Position numbers and translations under genes: made by a program. The notes beneath the pieces were generated by a model that was not told the DNA's origin, did no database searches, and saw only the letters and a list, made by a program, of their open reading frames with translations. Shown here piece after piece: positions 1 to 9,186 of a stretch of DNA of 64,000 nt; positions within the stretch are counted from its first letter, which is position 1; every line of letters begins with the position of its first letter. Origin of the DNA: an uncultured Devosia sp. (GTDB lineage: Bacteria; Pseudomonadota; Alphaproteobacteria; Rhizobiales; Devosiaceae); NCBI RefSeq assembly GCF_963517015.1, contig NZ_CAUQDV010000002.1:372001-436000 (forward strand). Reading direction: 5' to 3'.

Positions 1-566
1 ACCCAGATGGTGATTTCCTCGCCACCCAGATAGGGAATGGCGACGTTTTCCAGAACCTTGACGAATTCAGCCGAACGGGCTGGCGCGGTGACGGCTACCG
101 GGATCGTGTGCTTTTCCGAGAAAATGGCCTGACCGTCACGCTCGACAGCAAAGCGGATCGGCGCATTGACGCTGGTCTGGTTGCCGGCGGGACCAAGCAG
201 GACACGGCCGACCACGCCCATGTTGACGATGATCAGGCCATTGGAGACCACGCAGTTGCGCGAGGTCTCGTCAATGACACCCTGGTATTGCAGGGAGCGC
301 GCGTCGCCGGTGCGACCGCTGCCATAATAGAACATGGCCTCGCCACCGGGACGGACGCGGATTTGCGGGCAGGTCGTGGCAATGGCGGGCAGGGCATTGG
401 ACTGTGCCTGGGCGACTGCCGCTGGCGTTGGCGTCGCATTCTGCAATTGCTGGTTCTGGGCGGTGTTGCCGCCGCCCATCAACCCGCCCATGGAGCAGGC
501 GGCCAGAAGAGTTGCCATGGCGGTTGCCGCAGAAAGGCGCAGCGCGGTAGTGAGGGCAAGGTTCAT
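1..566 (-). CDS. Putative lipoprotein of unknown function (C-terminus beyond window)
   Basis: The gene is read leftward from an ATG at 566 and is still open at base 1, so only about 188 residues are visible. The N-terminus is a lipoprotein signal: a short hydrophobic stretch ending in the lipobox LAAC (Cys28), followed by a Gly/Met-rich and Gln-rich linker. The mature part is predicted to be secreted and anchored by the lipidated cysteine. It contains two further Cys residues and segments such as GVIDETSRNC and GVVGRVLLGP that look beta-strand rich. I do not recognise the family. A purine-rich GGAGACAG lies just upstream of the ATG and supports this start. Confidence 0.7.
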   Translation of the reverse strand, partial: MNLALTTALRLSAATAMATLLAACSMGGLMGGGNTAQNQQLQNATPTPAAVAQAQSNALPAIATTCPQIRVRPGGEAMFYYGSGRTGDARSLQYQGVIDETSRNCVVSNGLIIVNMGVVGRVLLGPAGNQTSVNAPIRFAVERDGQAIFSEKHTIPVAVTAPARSAEFVKVLENVAIPYLGGEEITIW

Positions 567-647
567 CGACTGTCTCCTGACGCGGATACTATTCTGTTGG
601 TCGCGCTTTCTAACCGCAAGGTCGGAATCCACTTGTGCTGAAAACGC

Positions 648-1142
648 TTAGCTTCTGGCGGCTTCAAGAGCCATGAGAATGGCAGGGGCGCCGCTTGCAT
701 TCACGCCCGGCGCATCCTCTACGAACACAGCATCAACCGTGCCGTTGCGAATGATCATAGCGGAGCGGGCGTAGCGCTTGCCCATGCCGGACTTGGAAAA
801 ATCCTTGGCCAAGCCCATGGCTTCGGCGAGCGCTCCATTGCCATCGGCGAGGAAATCGATCTGGCCCAGAGCGCTGGAGGCTTCGGCCCAGGCGCGCATT
901 ACGTGATGGTCGTTGACCGCAGCGCAGACCACACGATCGACACCAGCGGCACGCAGCTTGGTCAGGTTGGCGAGGAAGCCCGGCAGGTGATTGACGTGGC
1001 AGGTGGGCGTGAAGGCGCCAGGAACGGCAAAGAAAACCACGGTGCCCGTGCCCAGCGCCGTGTCGCTGGTCGTATCGGTCGAGCCTTCGGCATTGACGAG
1101 TTTGACGGGGACGGACGGGATCGGATTACCGCGTTCGATCAT
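648..1142 (-). CDS. Peroxiredoxin, Prx5-like (AhpC/TSA redoxin family)
   Basis: A 164-residue thiol peroxidase that reduces hydrogen peroxide or organic peroxides in the cytoplasm. The peroxidatic cysteine is Cys48 in PGAFTPTCH, the family signature (PxxxTxxC). Arg124 or Arg127 near the YARSAMII segment may supply the conserved arginine. A second cysteine (Cys73, RVVCAAVND) occupies the position seen in glutaredoxin- or thioredoxin-coupled bacterial Prx5 proteins. Length is normal for the family. It stands alone, between the lipoprotein gene and the DsbD-like gene, both read in the same direction. Family assignment is firm; the reductant is not determined. Confidence 0.92.
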   Translation of the reverse strand: MIERGNPIPSVPVKLVNAEGSTDTTSDTALGTGTVVFFAVPGAFTPTCHVNHLPGFLANLTKLRAAGVDRVVCAAVNDHHVMRAWAEASSALGQIDFLADGNGALAEAMGLAKDFSKSGMGKRYARSAMIIRNGTVDAVFVEDAPGVNASGAPAILMALEAARS

Positions 1143-1257
1143 AGATAGACTGCCCCATGCTGGGCCGCTCGCACGGCCGACTTCGTCTCACTGTCCAAGG
1201 GGATAAGCGGCTTTGGCGCCAGCGACAAGGCCTAATGGCTTTTTCCCCGCTCGCCCC

Positions 1258-2082
1258 TCAGTTCCCCGCGCTGGCTTGCACCCTGCGCGTAACCTCGAAT
1301 GCGCCCATATCCGTCATGAATGTGAGCTGGACGTCCTGATCTTGCAGGTCGGCCGGATCGCCTTTCCCCAGAATTGGGATGAGGACTAGGTTTGGTTCCG
1401 GGCTTTTTTGCGGCGTGCCGAACAGGGGCTCGCCCGAGGCGGTCGCGGCGATGAGCGAGGCTGGATCGATGCTGACATCGCGCATGCGGACAGCCAGCAT
1501 GGCCGCGTCGGGCACGAGAGCAATGCCATCGATGGGTTGCTCTGCCTGGTCCCAGGCGATTGGCGCGTCAGCCAGCGCCTGCTTGACGCGCAGCCCATTG
1601 GGACGGTCGGGCTCGGCCTCGCTGAGCGGCAGGGTAAAGTTGGCCTGCGCCGGCAGGCAGATATCGGAACAGACCCCGAGCATGGCGCTAATTTCGGCGA
1701 CGGGATTGCCGGGCTCGACAGTCACTTCGACTGGCAGGATGGTGGGGCCAAAATAAACGTAGTCGAGGTAGTCTTCGGTTTCCTGCCGTGTCGGATAGGG
1801 CCACAGCACCTCGTGATCGAGCACACCGGTCGAACCGGTAAAATCCAGCTCCAGCGGCAGGCCGGTATCACCGGGAACGCGCCAATAGGTCTTGGTGGTC
1901 TCGGGCATGTCAATTTCGAGACCCAGCAGGGTCGTGCCGTCGGGCTTGACCAGGCCAGTGCTGATCAGCCGGAGTTGCACGCCGGGAGCGATCTCCTGCC
2001 ATGGCGTTTGACCCGCAAAAGCGGGGGATAGCATAGCCGCAAAACTGCCGAGAAGGATCGGGAGACGCATGTTGGAAGGCAT
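1258..2082 (-). CDS. Periplasmic DsbD-alpha-like (protein-disulfide reductase N-terminal domain) protein
   Basis: A 274-residue protein with a signal peptide (residues 1-23, cleavage near AFA-GQ) and no later membrane segment. The middle carries CSDICLPA (Cys138 and Cys142), the CxxxC-Pro signature of the DsbD N-terminal (alpha) domain that passes electrons to periplasmic partners. Unlike full DsbD there is no membrane domain and no C-terminal thioredoxin domain. It therefore probably receives electrons from a separate CcdA-like protein. Candidate clients include cytochrome c maturation or copper chaperones, which would suit the nearby oxidase operon, but that link is inference. Confidence 0.8.
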   Translation of the reverse strand: MPSNMRLPILLGSFAAMLSPAFAGQTPWQEIAPGVQLRLISTGLVKPDGTTLLGLEIDMPETTKTYWRVPGDTGLPLELDFTGSTGVLDHEVLWPYPTRQETEDYLDYVYFGPTILPVEVTVEPGNPVAEISAMLGVCSDICLPAQANFTLPLSEAEPDRPNGLRVKQALADAPIAWDQAEQPIDGIALVPDAAMLAVRMRDVSIDPASLIAATASGEPLFGTPQKSPEPNLVLIPILGKGDPADLQDQDVQLTFMTDMGAFEVTRRVQASAGN

Positions 2083-2183
2083 TAGCGCAGGTTAGGGTTT
2101 AGAAAAAGCTGATGCCGCATCAGGCCTTCGTGAAGATGGCTTGCCCCTCGTAACTTGGCATAAGGAATTGCCGTCCCTACAAT

Positions 2184-2765
2184 ATGGCCATGACCTCACT
2201 CGAAGGACAATTCCTGATCGCCATGCCCGACATGGAAGATGAACGCTTTGCGGAAAGCGTCATCCTTGTTGTCGGCCATGGGGACGAAGGCGCTATGGGC
2301 ATCGTGGTCAACCACGAACTGGCCAATCTGCGCTTTGCCGACATTCTCGACGAGCTCGATCTTGGCGATCCCGATGCGGTGATCCGCCTGCCTGATAGCG
2401 TCCGCCAGCGCGCAGTGATGCGCGGCGGGCCGGTCGAGAAGGGGCGCGGTTTCGTGCTGCATTCATCGGACTATAGCAGCGGCAACAGCTATCAGGTGAC
2501 GGACGGCATATGCCTGACGGCCACGCTCGATATCTTGAAGGCCATGGCCTTTGGACCAGCCCCCAAATCGGCGCTGTTTGCACTCGGCTGTTGCGGTTGG
2601 AGCGCTGGACAGCTGGAAGGCGAAATCGGGGACAATGGGTGGCTGACCGCCCCGTTCAACCGCAAGTTGCTGTTCGAGACGCCGGTGGAAGATCGCTACG
2701 AGGCAGCCTTGGCCAGCCTTCACATCACCCGGGCCTCGCTCAGCCCGGATGCGGGACACGCGTAA
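2184..2765 (+). CDS. YqgE/AlgH family protein (UPF0301)
   Basis: A 193-residue cytoplasmic protein of the conserved YqgE/AlgH family. Recognisable features are the opening GQFLIAMPDMED, the HGDEGAMGIVVN block near residue 40 and the ALGCCGWSAGQLEGEI block near residue 140. AlgH was named for a role in alginate regulation in Pseudomonas, but a biochemical function for the family is not settled. Translation may start at the ATG at 2184 or at the second ATG at 2190; no strong ribosome binding site separates them. It converges on the EAL gene with only 7 bases between stop codons. Confidence 0.9.
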   Translation: MAMTSLEGQFLIAMPDMEDERFAESVILVVGHGDEGAMGIVVNHELANLRFADILDELDLGDPDAVIRLPDSVRQRAVMRGGPVEKGRGFVLHSSDYSSGNSYQVTDGICLTATLDILKAMAFGPAPKSALFALGCCGWSAGQLEGEIGDNGWLTAPFNRKLLFETPVEDRYEAALASLHITRASLSPDAGHA

Positions 2766-2772
2766 GCCGACC

Positions 2773-5652
2773 TCACTTGCCCAGCTGTATGGCGAGCTTC
2801 TTTCCAAATTCCATGCCGGTCAGCGCCGCGCCGAAGGCAAAACCCTGGGCGTAGCGGCAGTTGAGCAGGCGCAGGCGTTCGATCTCTTCCTGGGTTTCGA
2901 CGCCCTCGGCAATCACCATCAGATCGAGGTCGAGCGCCAGCTGGACCACGGCTTTGATTATTGGGCCCTGGGTATGGGCAATGCCATTGGCTTCGCTCAT
3001 CTTCACGAAGGCTGCGGGGATCTTGATCGTGTCGAAGGGGAAACGGTGCAGATAGCTCAGCGATGAGTGGCCGGTGCCGAAATCGTCAAGCGCGATGCCA
3101 AGGCCCAGATTGCGCAGCGCCTGCAGCATATAGGCCGAATGCTCCGGATTGGTCATCACCTGCGATTCGGTGATCTCGAGCTTGAGACGACGCGCGAGAT
3201 CCTTGTCCTGACTGACCAGGTTTCGCATGTCGTTGAGCAGGGTTTCGGTCGCCAATTGCGTCGGCGACAGATTGACCGAGATGAAGAATTCCTCGGGCAG
3301 GCCAATGCTGGTCATCCAGTCGCGCGCCTGGGCAGCGGACTGTTCGAAGGCCAGGCGACCGAGCTTTTCGATCTGGCCGGAGCGTTCGGCCAGTGGCACG
3401 AATTCGTCGGGATTGACCACACCGCGCGTCGGATGGGTCCAGCGCATCAGCGCCTCGGCACCAACGGTCTGGCCGGTCTGGATATCGACGATGGGCTGGA
3501 ACTGCACATGCAATTCGCCCTGCTTCATGCCGCGTTCGAGATCTTCCTCGCTGGCGCGGTTATAGGCGGCGATGGAGCGGGCCGAGGCGCGGTAGGCCTC
3601 GATACGATCGCCGCCCAGGCGCTTGGCGTAATACATGGCCAGTTCGGCGTCGCGCAGTACGTCGGCGGCAGTCGCTGGATTGCTGTCATAGATGGTGACG
3701 CCGATGGAGGCCGAGAGCGTCAGATCGCGGTCGCCGAAATTGAACGGGGCTTTCAGCGCCTTGCGGATCTGCTCGGCGGTTTCGGCAATCTTGCCGGCGG
3801 CCTGTTCGGAAGCCAGAATCACCGCGAACTGGTCGCCGGTTACGCGGGCCACGGTATCGAGCGGGCGCATGATGCGGGCAATGCGGCGCGAAATGGCCAG
3901 CAGAACCGAGTCGGCGGCCGAGTGACCGATGCGCTCTTCGAGTTCCATGAAGCGGTCGATGTCGATCAGAAAGACAGCTGGCTTGATGCCGCCCGGTGTC
4001 TTGGCGCGCACCAGGGCGCGCTCTAGGCGGTCGAGAAACAGCATGCGATTGGGCAGGCCGGTCAGGCTATCGTGCACGGCGTCATGCAACAGGCGTTCGC
4101 GGGCGGCGCGGTCTTCGGTGACATCCTGCAATGTGCCGACGATGCGGTTGACCTGGCCATCGCCACCCAGCACCGGCTTCACGCGCATGCGGAAGCTGCG
4201 ATAGCTACCATCGTGGCCGGCAATGCGCATATCAGCGGAAACCTTGCCACGGCGCAGTTCGACCAGCGTGTCGAAAGCAGTGCGGAAGCGGTCGCGGTCA
4301 TCGGGATGAACGCGGTCGAGCCAGCGCTTGATGGCGCCGCGCAGGGCTCCGCGCTTTTCGCCGAGCCGGGTAGCCAGCTCGTCGCTGACCGAGACGCGAT
4401 CGCGTTCGATATTCCAGTCGAAGACGAAGTCGCCCGAGCCGGTCAGCGCCAAGGCACGGCGCTCGACTTCGCTCAGCGTGCCGATGGTCACCTGCCCTTC
4501 CGAAAAGGCGTGTTGCACGGCCGTAAAGCCGAGCAGCATGACGATGAGCACGAGGCCACCACCAACAGCGGGCTGGGCTACGTCGTTGGAAACCTGACCG
4601 GAGAGCACCATCCAGGAATAGAACAGCCAGGCGATCAGGATGATCCAGGTCGGCACCAGCAGCACGGCGCGGTCATAGCCACGCAGGGCCAGCAGCAGGA
4701 TCAGGAAGAAACCCGACACGCCGAGCAGCGCGAGCACGAGACGCGCAATAGAGGCGGCGATGGCCGGCTGGAAGAAGGCAAAGCCGAACAGCGCGAGAAA
4801 CAGAGCGGCAAGACCCAGCGCCAGATGAATGAAGCGCAGGTGCCAGCGATGGAGGTTGAGATAGATGAACAAGAAGCCGGCCAGCGTCGTCGCTATGCCC
4901 GCCTCCGCCGCAGCGCGCAGGGGTTGAATGCCGCCTGCGGGCAGGCCGAGGACACGTCCGAGCACGCCGAAATCGATGAGGAGATAAGCCAATACGGCCC
5001 AGGCAAAGGCGGCGGTCGCCGGGAAGACCCCCCTGCCCTTCACCACGAACATGATGGTGAGGAAAACGGCGGCCAGCGAGGCCACGCCAAGCACCACGCC
5101 GCGGAACAGGGTGAAGGAGTTCACATAGTCGCGATAGGCATTGGGTTGCCAGAGATAGAGTTCGGGCAGTTCGGCGCCGGCCAGTTCGGCGACAAAGGTC
5201 ACCGTGGCGCCGGGGTCGAGCGTTACCTCAAAAACATCGGCTTCGCTGTCGAGCAGGCGAACCGGGCGGATGCCGGCGCTGGGCGTCAACGCATTGAGGC
5301 GATCGGCACCCAGGTCAGGCTGGAAAATGCCCGAGCCCGGCAGGCGGAAGAAGGGCGCCACAAGCAGGCGCTCGATTTGCTGGTCGCTTTCATTGCGCAG
5401 CGCAAACAACGCGAAATTGGGCGTCGTGCCCTGCTCGCTGGCCAGCACCTCAATGCGCCGGATGATGCCATCCTCGCCCGGCGCAGTCGAAAGCTGCACC
5501 CGTCCTTCGGGACCTGGCTGGATTTCGATCACGTCACTCAGGTTGACGGCGTTGACGTCTTCGGGAACGGAAATGACTTCGAAGGCGGCGGCTGGTGCCA
5601 TGACGCCCAGCGCAAAGGCAAGACACATCGCTAGTGCTAGAAGGTGACGCAT
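2773..5652 (-). CDS. Membrane sensor PAS-GGDEF-EAL protein, probable c-di-GMP phosphodiesterase
   Basis: A 959-residue signalling protein. Residues 1-23 form a signal peptide, about 24-170 a periplasmic beta-rich region like the 7TMR-DISM extracellular family, and about 175-385 seven or eight membrane helices. A PAS domain (from GDFVFDW near 405), a GGDEF domain (about 520-690) and an EAL domain (about 700-950) follow. The EAL motifs look intact: EALMRW near 732, LEITES, DDFGTG and AEGVET. The GGDEF site is degenerate (TGDQF near 604), though an RxxD inhibitory-site motif (RPLD) sits five residues before it. I infer c-di-GMP breakdown, with the GGDEF domain acting as a regulatory nucleotide-binding domain. 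Confidence 0.9.
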   Translation of the reverse strand: MRHLLALAMCLAFALGVMAPAAAFEVISVPEDVNAVNLSDVIEIQPGPEGRVQLSTAPGEDGIIRRIEVLASEQGTTPNFALFALRNESDQQIERLLVAPFFRLPGSGIFQPDLGADRLNALTPSAGIRPVRLLDSEADVFEVTLDPGATVTFVAELAGAELPELYLWQPNAYRDYVNSFTLFRGVVLGVASLAAVFLTIMFVVKGRGVFPATAAFAWAVLAYLLIDFGVLGRVLGLPAGGIQPLRAAAEAGIATTLAGFLFIYLNLHRWHLRFIHLALGLAALFLALFGFAFFQPAIAASIARLVLALLGVSGFFLILLLALRGYDRAVLLVPTWIILIAWLFYSWMVLSGQVSNDVAQPAVGGGLVLIVMLLGFTAVQHAFSEGQVTIGTLSEVERRALALTGSGDFVFDWNIERDRVSVSDELATRLGEKRGALRGAIKRWLDRVHPDDRDRFRTAFDTLVELRRGKVSADMRIAGHDGSYRSFRMRVKPVLGGDGQVNRIVGTLQDVTEDRAARERLLHDAVHDSLTGLPNRMLFLDRLERALVRAKTPGGIKPAVFLIDIDRFMELEERIGHSAADSVLLAISRRIARIMRPLDTVARVTGDQFAVILASEQAAGKIAETAEQIRKALKAPFNFGDRDLTLSASIGVTIYDSNPATAADVLRDAELAMYYAKRLGGDRIEAYRASARSIAAYNRASEEDLERGMKQGELHVQFQPIVDIQTGQTVGAEALMRWTHPTRGVVNPDEFVPLAERSGQIEKLGRLAFEQSAAQARDWMTSIGLPEEFFISVNLSPTQLATETLLNDMRNLVSQDKDLARRLKLEITESQVMTNPEHSAYMLQALRNLGLGIALDDFGTGHSSLSYLHRFPFDTIKIPAAFVKMSEANGIAHTQGPIIKAVVQLALDLDLMVIAEGVETQEEIERLRLLNCRYAQGFAFGAALTGMEFGKKLAIQLGK

Positions 5653-5789
5653 CAGAGGCGATTATATCCCGCGGTAGGCTTCATTGTGGCAACGCCCGCG
5701 ACACAGTCGAGCGCATCGTGGACGGCGCTCCTCTTCGTGGGAGCATGCTTTGGTAGCGGGGATTGTTTCACGCCACAAGGTTAGCGAGA

Positions 5790-5807
5790 TGTTGCCAATT
5801 GGCAACA
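5790..5807. promoter_or_regulatory. Perfect 18-bp palindrome TGTTGCCAATTGGCAACA
   Basis: The 18 bases are exactly self-complementary. The site lies five bases past the GNAT stop codon and 137 bases upstream of the EAL-protein start, both genes being read leftward. There is no T-run beside it, so it does not look like an intrinsic terminator. It could be an operator for the EAL gene. No regulator can be named from the window. Confidence 0.45.
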
Positions 5808-5812
5808 AGGGG

Positions 5813-6424
5813 TCAAACGTAGCGGCTGGAATAGCGCCCGGTCTCGTAAAGCTCGCGTGTCAGGCCGAACAACACATGGTCTTCCCAGCGACCATTGATC
5901 TGTAGATAACTCTTGGCAAAGCCTTCTTCGACAAAGCCATTCTTCTCCAGCACGCGGCGCGAAGCTGTATTGCCCGGCAGGAAAGCGGCATGGATTCGGT
6001 GCAGGTCGAGCGTATCGAACACAAAGGGCAGGCTGGCGGCGACCGCCTCGCTCATCATGCCCTTGCCGGCATATTGTTGCCCCATCCAATAGCCGAGATT
6101 GACGAACTGAGCGGCACGGCGCCGGACATTGGAAAGCGTCATGCCGCCAACCAGGGTTTCCTGGCCGGCCAGCGTCAGAAAGATGAAGAATGAATAGTCG
6201 GTGCCCTCTTCGGCTTCCTGCCGGGCGCGCCGGACACGCGTGGCGAACACACGCCGCGCCAGGTCGGCCTCGGTCCAGCGCGGCTCGAATGGTCTCAGAA
6301 AATCGCGGCTGGCGCTGCGCAGGGCATACCAGGTCTCGTAGTCACCCAATTCCGGCAAGCGCAACATCACGCGCGGCCCACGCAAGGCAATCAGGGGAGC
6401 GGGAGATGACCAGGGCCAGAGCAT
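5813..6424 (-). CDS. GNAT family N-acetyltransferase, RimJ/RimL-like
   Basis: A 203-residue GCN5-related acetyltransferase. The acetyl-CoA pyrophosphate loop QQYAGKGM lies at residues 116-123 (R/QxxGxG/A motif), followed by the typical SEAVAASLPFVF helix and the IHAAFLPGNTASRRVLEKNGF segment of the RimJ/RimL (ribosomal protein alanine N-acetyltransferase) subgroup. The substrate cannot be read from sequence; N-terminal acetylation of a ribosomal protein is the family precedent. It starts 15 bases after the M16 peptidase stop and is probably cotranscribed with M16 and thrC. Confidence 0.88.
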   Translation of the reverse strand: MLWPWSSPAPLIALRGPRVMLRLPELGDYETWYALRSASRDFLRPFEPRWTEADLARRVFATRVRRARQEAEEGTDYSFFIFLTLAGQETLVGGMTLSNVRRRAAQFVNLGYWMGQQYAGKGMMSEAVAASLPFVFDTLDLHRIHAAFLPGNTASRRVLEKNGFVEEGFAKSYLQINGRWEDHVLFGLTRELYETGRYSSRYV

Positions 6425-6439
6425 GGCGTCCAGAGGACC

Positions 6440-7702
6440 TCAGCGCTTGAGATGTTCGCGAATGGCGGTGACGTCAGGCAGCTTTTCGATCGGCCCAATG
6501 CCGGCTAGGGTCGGCGACCCCTCCGTGAAGATCTGCTGGGCCACGTCCTGCACACGCTGGGTGGTGATGGCATTGATGCGATCCACCGTCTCCTGCATCG
6601 GGATCGGACGACCCCAGAGGATCTGCTGGCGCGCGAGCTGGCCAGCACGGGCGGAGGGGCTTTCCAGCGACATCAGCAGCCCGGCGCGGATCTGGTTGCG
6701 CACTCGCACAACCTCGTCCTCGGTGATGCTTTCCGTCGCGCGCTTGAGCTCGTCCAGCACGACGGGCACGAGTTCGGCCGCTTCATCCTCGCCCGTCGCC
6801 GCGGCGACGCCGAAGACGCCGCTGTCGGCGAAGGCCCAATGAAAGGAATAGACCGAATAGCAGAGGCCGCGCTTTTCGCGCACTTCCTGGAACAGGCGCG
6901 AGCTCATGCCGCCACCAAGAATGGAAGCCAGCACCTGCGCGGCATAGAAGCCGTCGGCATTATAGGCGCGGCCTTCGAAGCCGATGACGATATGGGCCTG
7001 CTCGTGGTCGGAGATCAGCCGCTCCTCACCGCCCTGGTATTCGGCGCGCTGCGGAAGCGGCGCACCATTGGGCTTGAGGTCAGCGAAGCGCTGCTCGGCG
7101 ACCCGCACCAGGCCCTCGTGATCGACATTGCCAGCGGCGGCCATCACCATGTGGTCGCCCACATAGTTGCGGTTCATATATTTGCGGACGGTATCGGCGG
7201 TAATCTCGCGAACAGAATCCACGGTGCCCAGAATGGTCCGCCCGATCGGCTGGGTGGGGAAGGCTGCGGCCTGGAACAGGTCGAAGACATGGTCGTCGGG
7301 ATTGTCGCGGGCGGCGCCAATCTCCTGAACGATGACCTGCTTTTCGCGGGTCAGTTCGTCTTCGTCAAACAGCGAGTTCTGCAGGATATCGGAGAGAATA
7401 TCGGCCGCCAGAACAACGTCTTCCTTGAGCACGCGGGCGAAGTAGCCGGTGTGTTCGATAGAGGTCGCGGCATTGAGGTCGCCACCGACATTTTCGATGG
7501 CCTCGGCAATTTCCAGCGCATTGCGCGAGGTGGTGCCCTTGAAGGCCATATGCTCGAGCAAATGGGAAATGCCATGCTCGGTCTTGCGCTCGCTGCGCGC
7601 CCCTGCCCTCACCCAGACGCCCAGCGAGGCGCTTTCGAGATGCGGCATGTCGTCGGTGAGCACCACCATGCCATTGTCGAGGGTCGTTGATTTTACGGTC
7701 AA
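6440..7702 (-). CDS. M16 family zinc metallopeptidase (processing-peptidase-like)
   Basis: A 420-residue peptidase with the inverted zinc motif HLLEH (HxxEH, residues 47-51) and the downstream acidic segment EKQVIVQEI that supplies the third ligand. It resembles mitochondrial processing peptidase beta subunits and bacterial PqqL-like enzymes. The start is a TTG at 7702 giving LTVKSTTLDNG. It is preceded at good spacing by GGAGGAG and lies just after the thrC stop. Longer reading frames that begin inside thrC lack such support. Conserved position beside thrC and the GNAT gene is typical of Rhizobiales. The active-site subunit looks complete. Confidence 0.9.
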   Translation of the reverse strand: MTVKSTTLDNGMVVLTDDMPHLESASLGVWVRAGARSERKTEHGISHLLEHMAFKGTTSRNALEIAEAIENVGGDLNAATSIEHTGYFARVLKEDVVLAADILSDILQNSLFDEDELTREKQVIVQEIGAARDNPDDHVFDLFQAAAFPTQPIGRTILGTVDSVREITADTVRKYMNRNYVGDHMVMAAAGNVDHEGLVRVAEQRFADLKPNGAPLPQRAEYQGGEERLISDHEQAHIVIGFEGRAYNADGFYAAQVLASILGGGMSSRLFQEVREKRGLCYSVYSFHWAFADSGVFGVAAATGEDEAAELVPVVLDELKRATESITEDEVVRVRNQIRAGLLMSLESPSARAGQLARQQILWGRPIPMQETVDRINAITTQRVQDVAQQIFTEGSPTLAGIGPIEKLPDVTAIREHLKR

Positions 7703-7724
7703 ACCAGGCTCCTCCGCCCGAGCT

Positions 7725-9119
7725 TCAGGCAGCGCGCGTGCGCGCAGAAATGAAATCTTCGACCGCAGACTGGTCGTTGGCAAGCACACTCAAACGCTCT
7801 TCGCGCGAATGAAGATCCGCCAGCCAGGCCGGCAGTGCCGGTTCGATGCCGGTGGCATCCTTGACGGCGGCCGGGAATTTGGCCGGATGGGCCGTGCCCA
7901 GCGTGATCATGGGCGTCGCACCATGCGCCTGATGGCGCGCGACATTGACGCCGACCGCCGTATGGGGATCGAGCAGATAACCCGCAGCCTGCAAGGTCAT
8001 GGAGATGGTCGCGGTCGTTTCCGCCTCGCCGGTCGTGCCGGCCGCGAAGTCGCGGCGGATGGCGGCCAGCGCATTGTCGGGCAAAGCAAAGCCACCGGAC
8101 TGCTTCAGGCCATCCATCATGCGGAGAACCGCAGACGCATCGCGTCCAGCACCTTCAAACAACAGGCGCTCAAAATTGGACGAGATCTGGATGTCCATCG
8201 ACGGGCTGATGGTTGGGGCCACGCCATCCATTTCATAGCGGCCGGTGTCCATGGTGCGGCGCAGAATGTCATTGGCATTGGTGGCGATCACCAGCCGCTC
8301 GATGGGCAGGCCCATCTGCTTGGCGCAATAGCCGGCAAAAATGTCACCGAAATTGCCGGTCGGCACGGTGAAACTCACCTTGCGATGCGGCGCACCGAGG
8401 GAAACCGCCGCGGTGAAATAATAGACGATCTGCGCGACGATACGGCCCCAGTTGATGGAGTTGACACCCGAGAGGCGCACACGATCGCGGAACTTGTGGT
8501 TGTTGAACATCGCCTTGACGATGTTCTGGCAGTCATCGAACGTGCCCTCGAGCGCCAGATTGTGGACATTGGCGTCGAGCACGGTGGTCATCTGGCGGCG
8601 CTGCACCGCCGATGTGCGGCCCTGCGGGTGCAGGATGAAGATATCGGTGGTGTCGCGGCCGCGGAAGGCCTCGATGGCGGCCGAACCGGTATCGCCGGAA
8701 GTGGCGCCAACGATGGTCGCCTTGAGGCCCCGTTCGGCGAGGATATGATCCATCACCCGGCTCAGGAACTGCATGGCCACATCCTTGAAGGCCAGCGTCG
8801 GGCCGTGGAACAGCTCTAGCACGAAGTGATTGGGTTCGATCTCGACCAGCGGCGTCACCGAGGGATGCCGGAAGACGGCATAGGAGTCATCGATGATGGC
8901 CTTGAGCCTGGCTGGCGCGATCTCGTCACCGGTGAAGCGGCTGATCACGGCATAGGCGACATCGGCATAGGGCTTGCCGGCAAAGGCGGCAATTTCGCTG
9001 GCCGAGAACTGCGGCCAGGACTGCGGCACATAAAGGCCGCCATCGGAGGCAAGGCCCGCCAGGACCGCGTCAGAGAAGCCGAGCACGGGCGCCTGGCCAC
9101 GCGTAGAGACAAACTGCAT
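7725..9119 (-). CDS. thrC: Threonine synthase
   Basis: A 464-residue pyridoxal-phosphate enzyme converting O-phosphohomoserine to threonine. The N-terminus MQFVSTRGQAPVLGF is characteristic of class I long threonine synthases. The PLP-binding lysine is Lys112 in HGPTLAFKDVAMQF. SGDTGSAA near residue 165 and the glycine-rich TGNFGD segment hold the cofactor phosphate. Length is usual for the alphaproteobacterial and yeast-type enzyme. It lies 22 bases upstream of the M16 peptidase gene and downstream of SURF1. This is a conserved neighbourhood without an obvious metabolic link to the oxidase genes. Confidence 0.96.
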   Translation of the reverse strand: MQFVSTRGQAPVLGFSDAVLAGLASDGGLYVPQSWPQFSASEIAAFAGKPYADVAYAVISRFTGDEIAPARLKAIIDDSYAVFRHPSVTPLVEIEPNHFVLELFHGPTLAFKDVAMQFLSRVMDHILAERGLKATIVGATSGDTGSAAIEAFRGRDTTDIFILHPQGRTSAVQRRQMTTVLDANVHNLALEGTFDDCQNIVKAMFNNHKFRDRVRLSGVNSINWGRIVAQIVYYFTAAVSLGAPHRKVSFTVPTGNFGDIFAGYCAKQMGLPIERLVIATNANDILRRTMDTGRYEMDGVAPTISPSMDIQISSNFERLLFEGAGRDASAVLRMMDGLKQSGGFALPDNALAAIRRDFAAGTTGEAETTATISMTLQAAGYLLDPHTAVGVNVARHQAHGATPMITLGTAHPAKFPAAVKDATGIEPALPAWLADLHSREERLSVLANDQSAVEDFISARTRAA

Positions 9120-9186
9120 TGGGGGATTGGGCCCTTTTAGAATAGTTGCAACCTAGTCAACACCGGCGTGAACCGCAACCATTGGC

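Noticed and set aside
4072..5634. 520-codon open frame on the plus strand opposite the PAS-GGDEF-EAL gene
   Set aside because: Low-complexity Gln/Glu/Arg translation and no domain features; shadow of the real gene.
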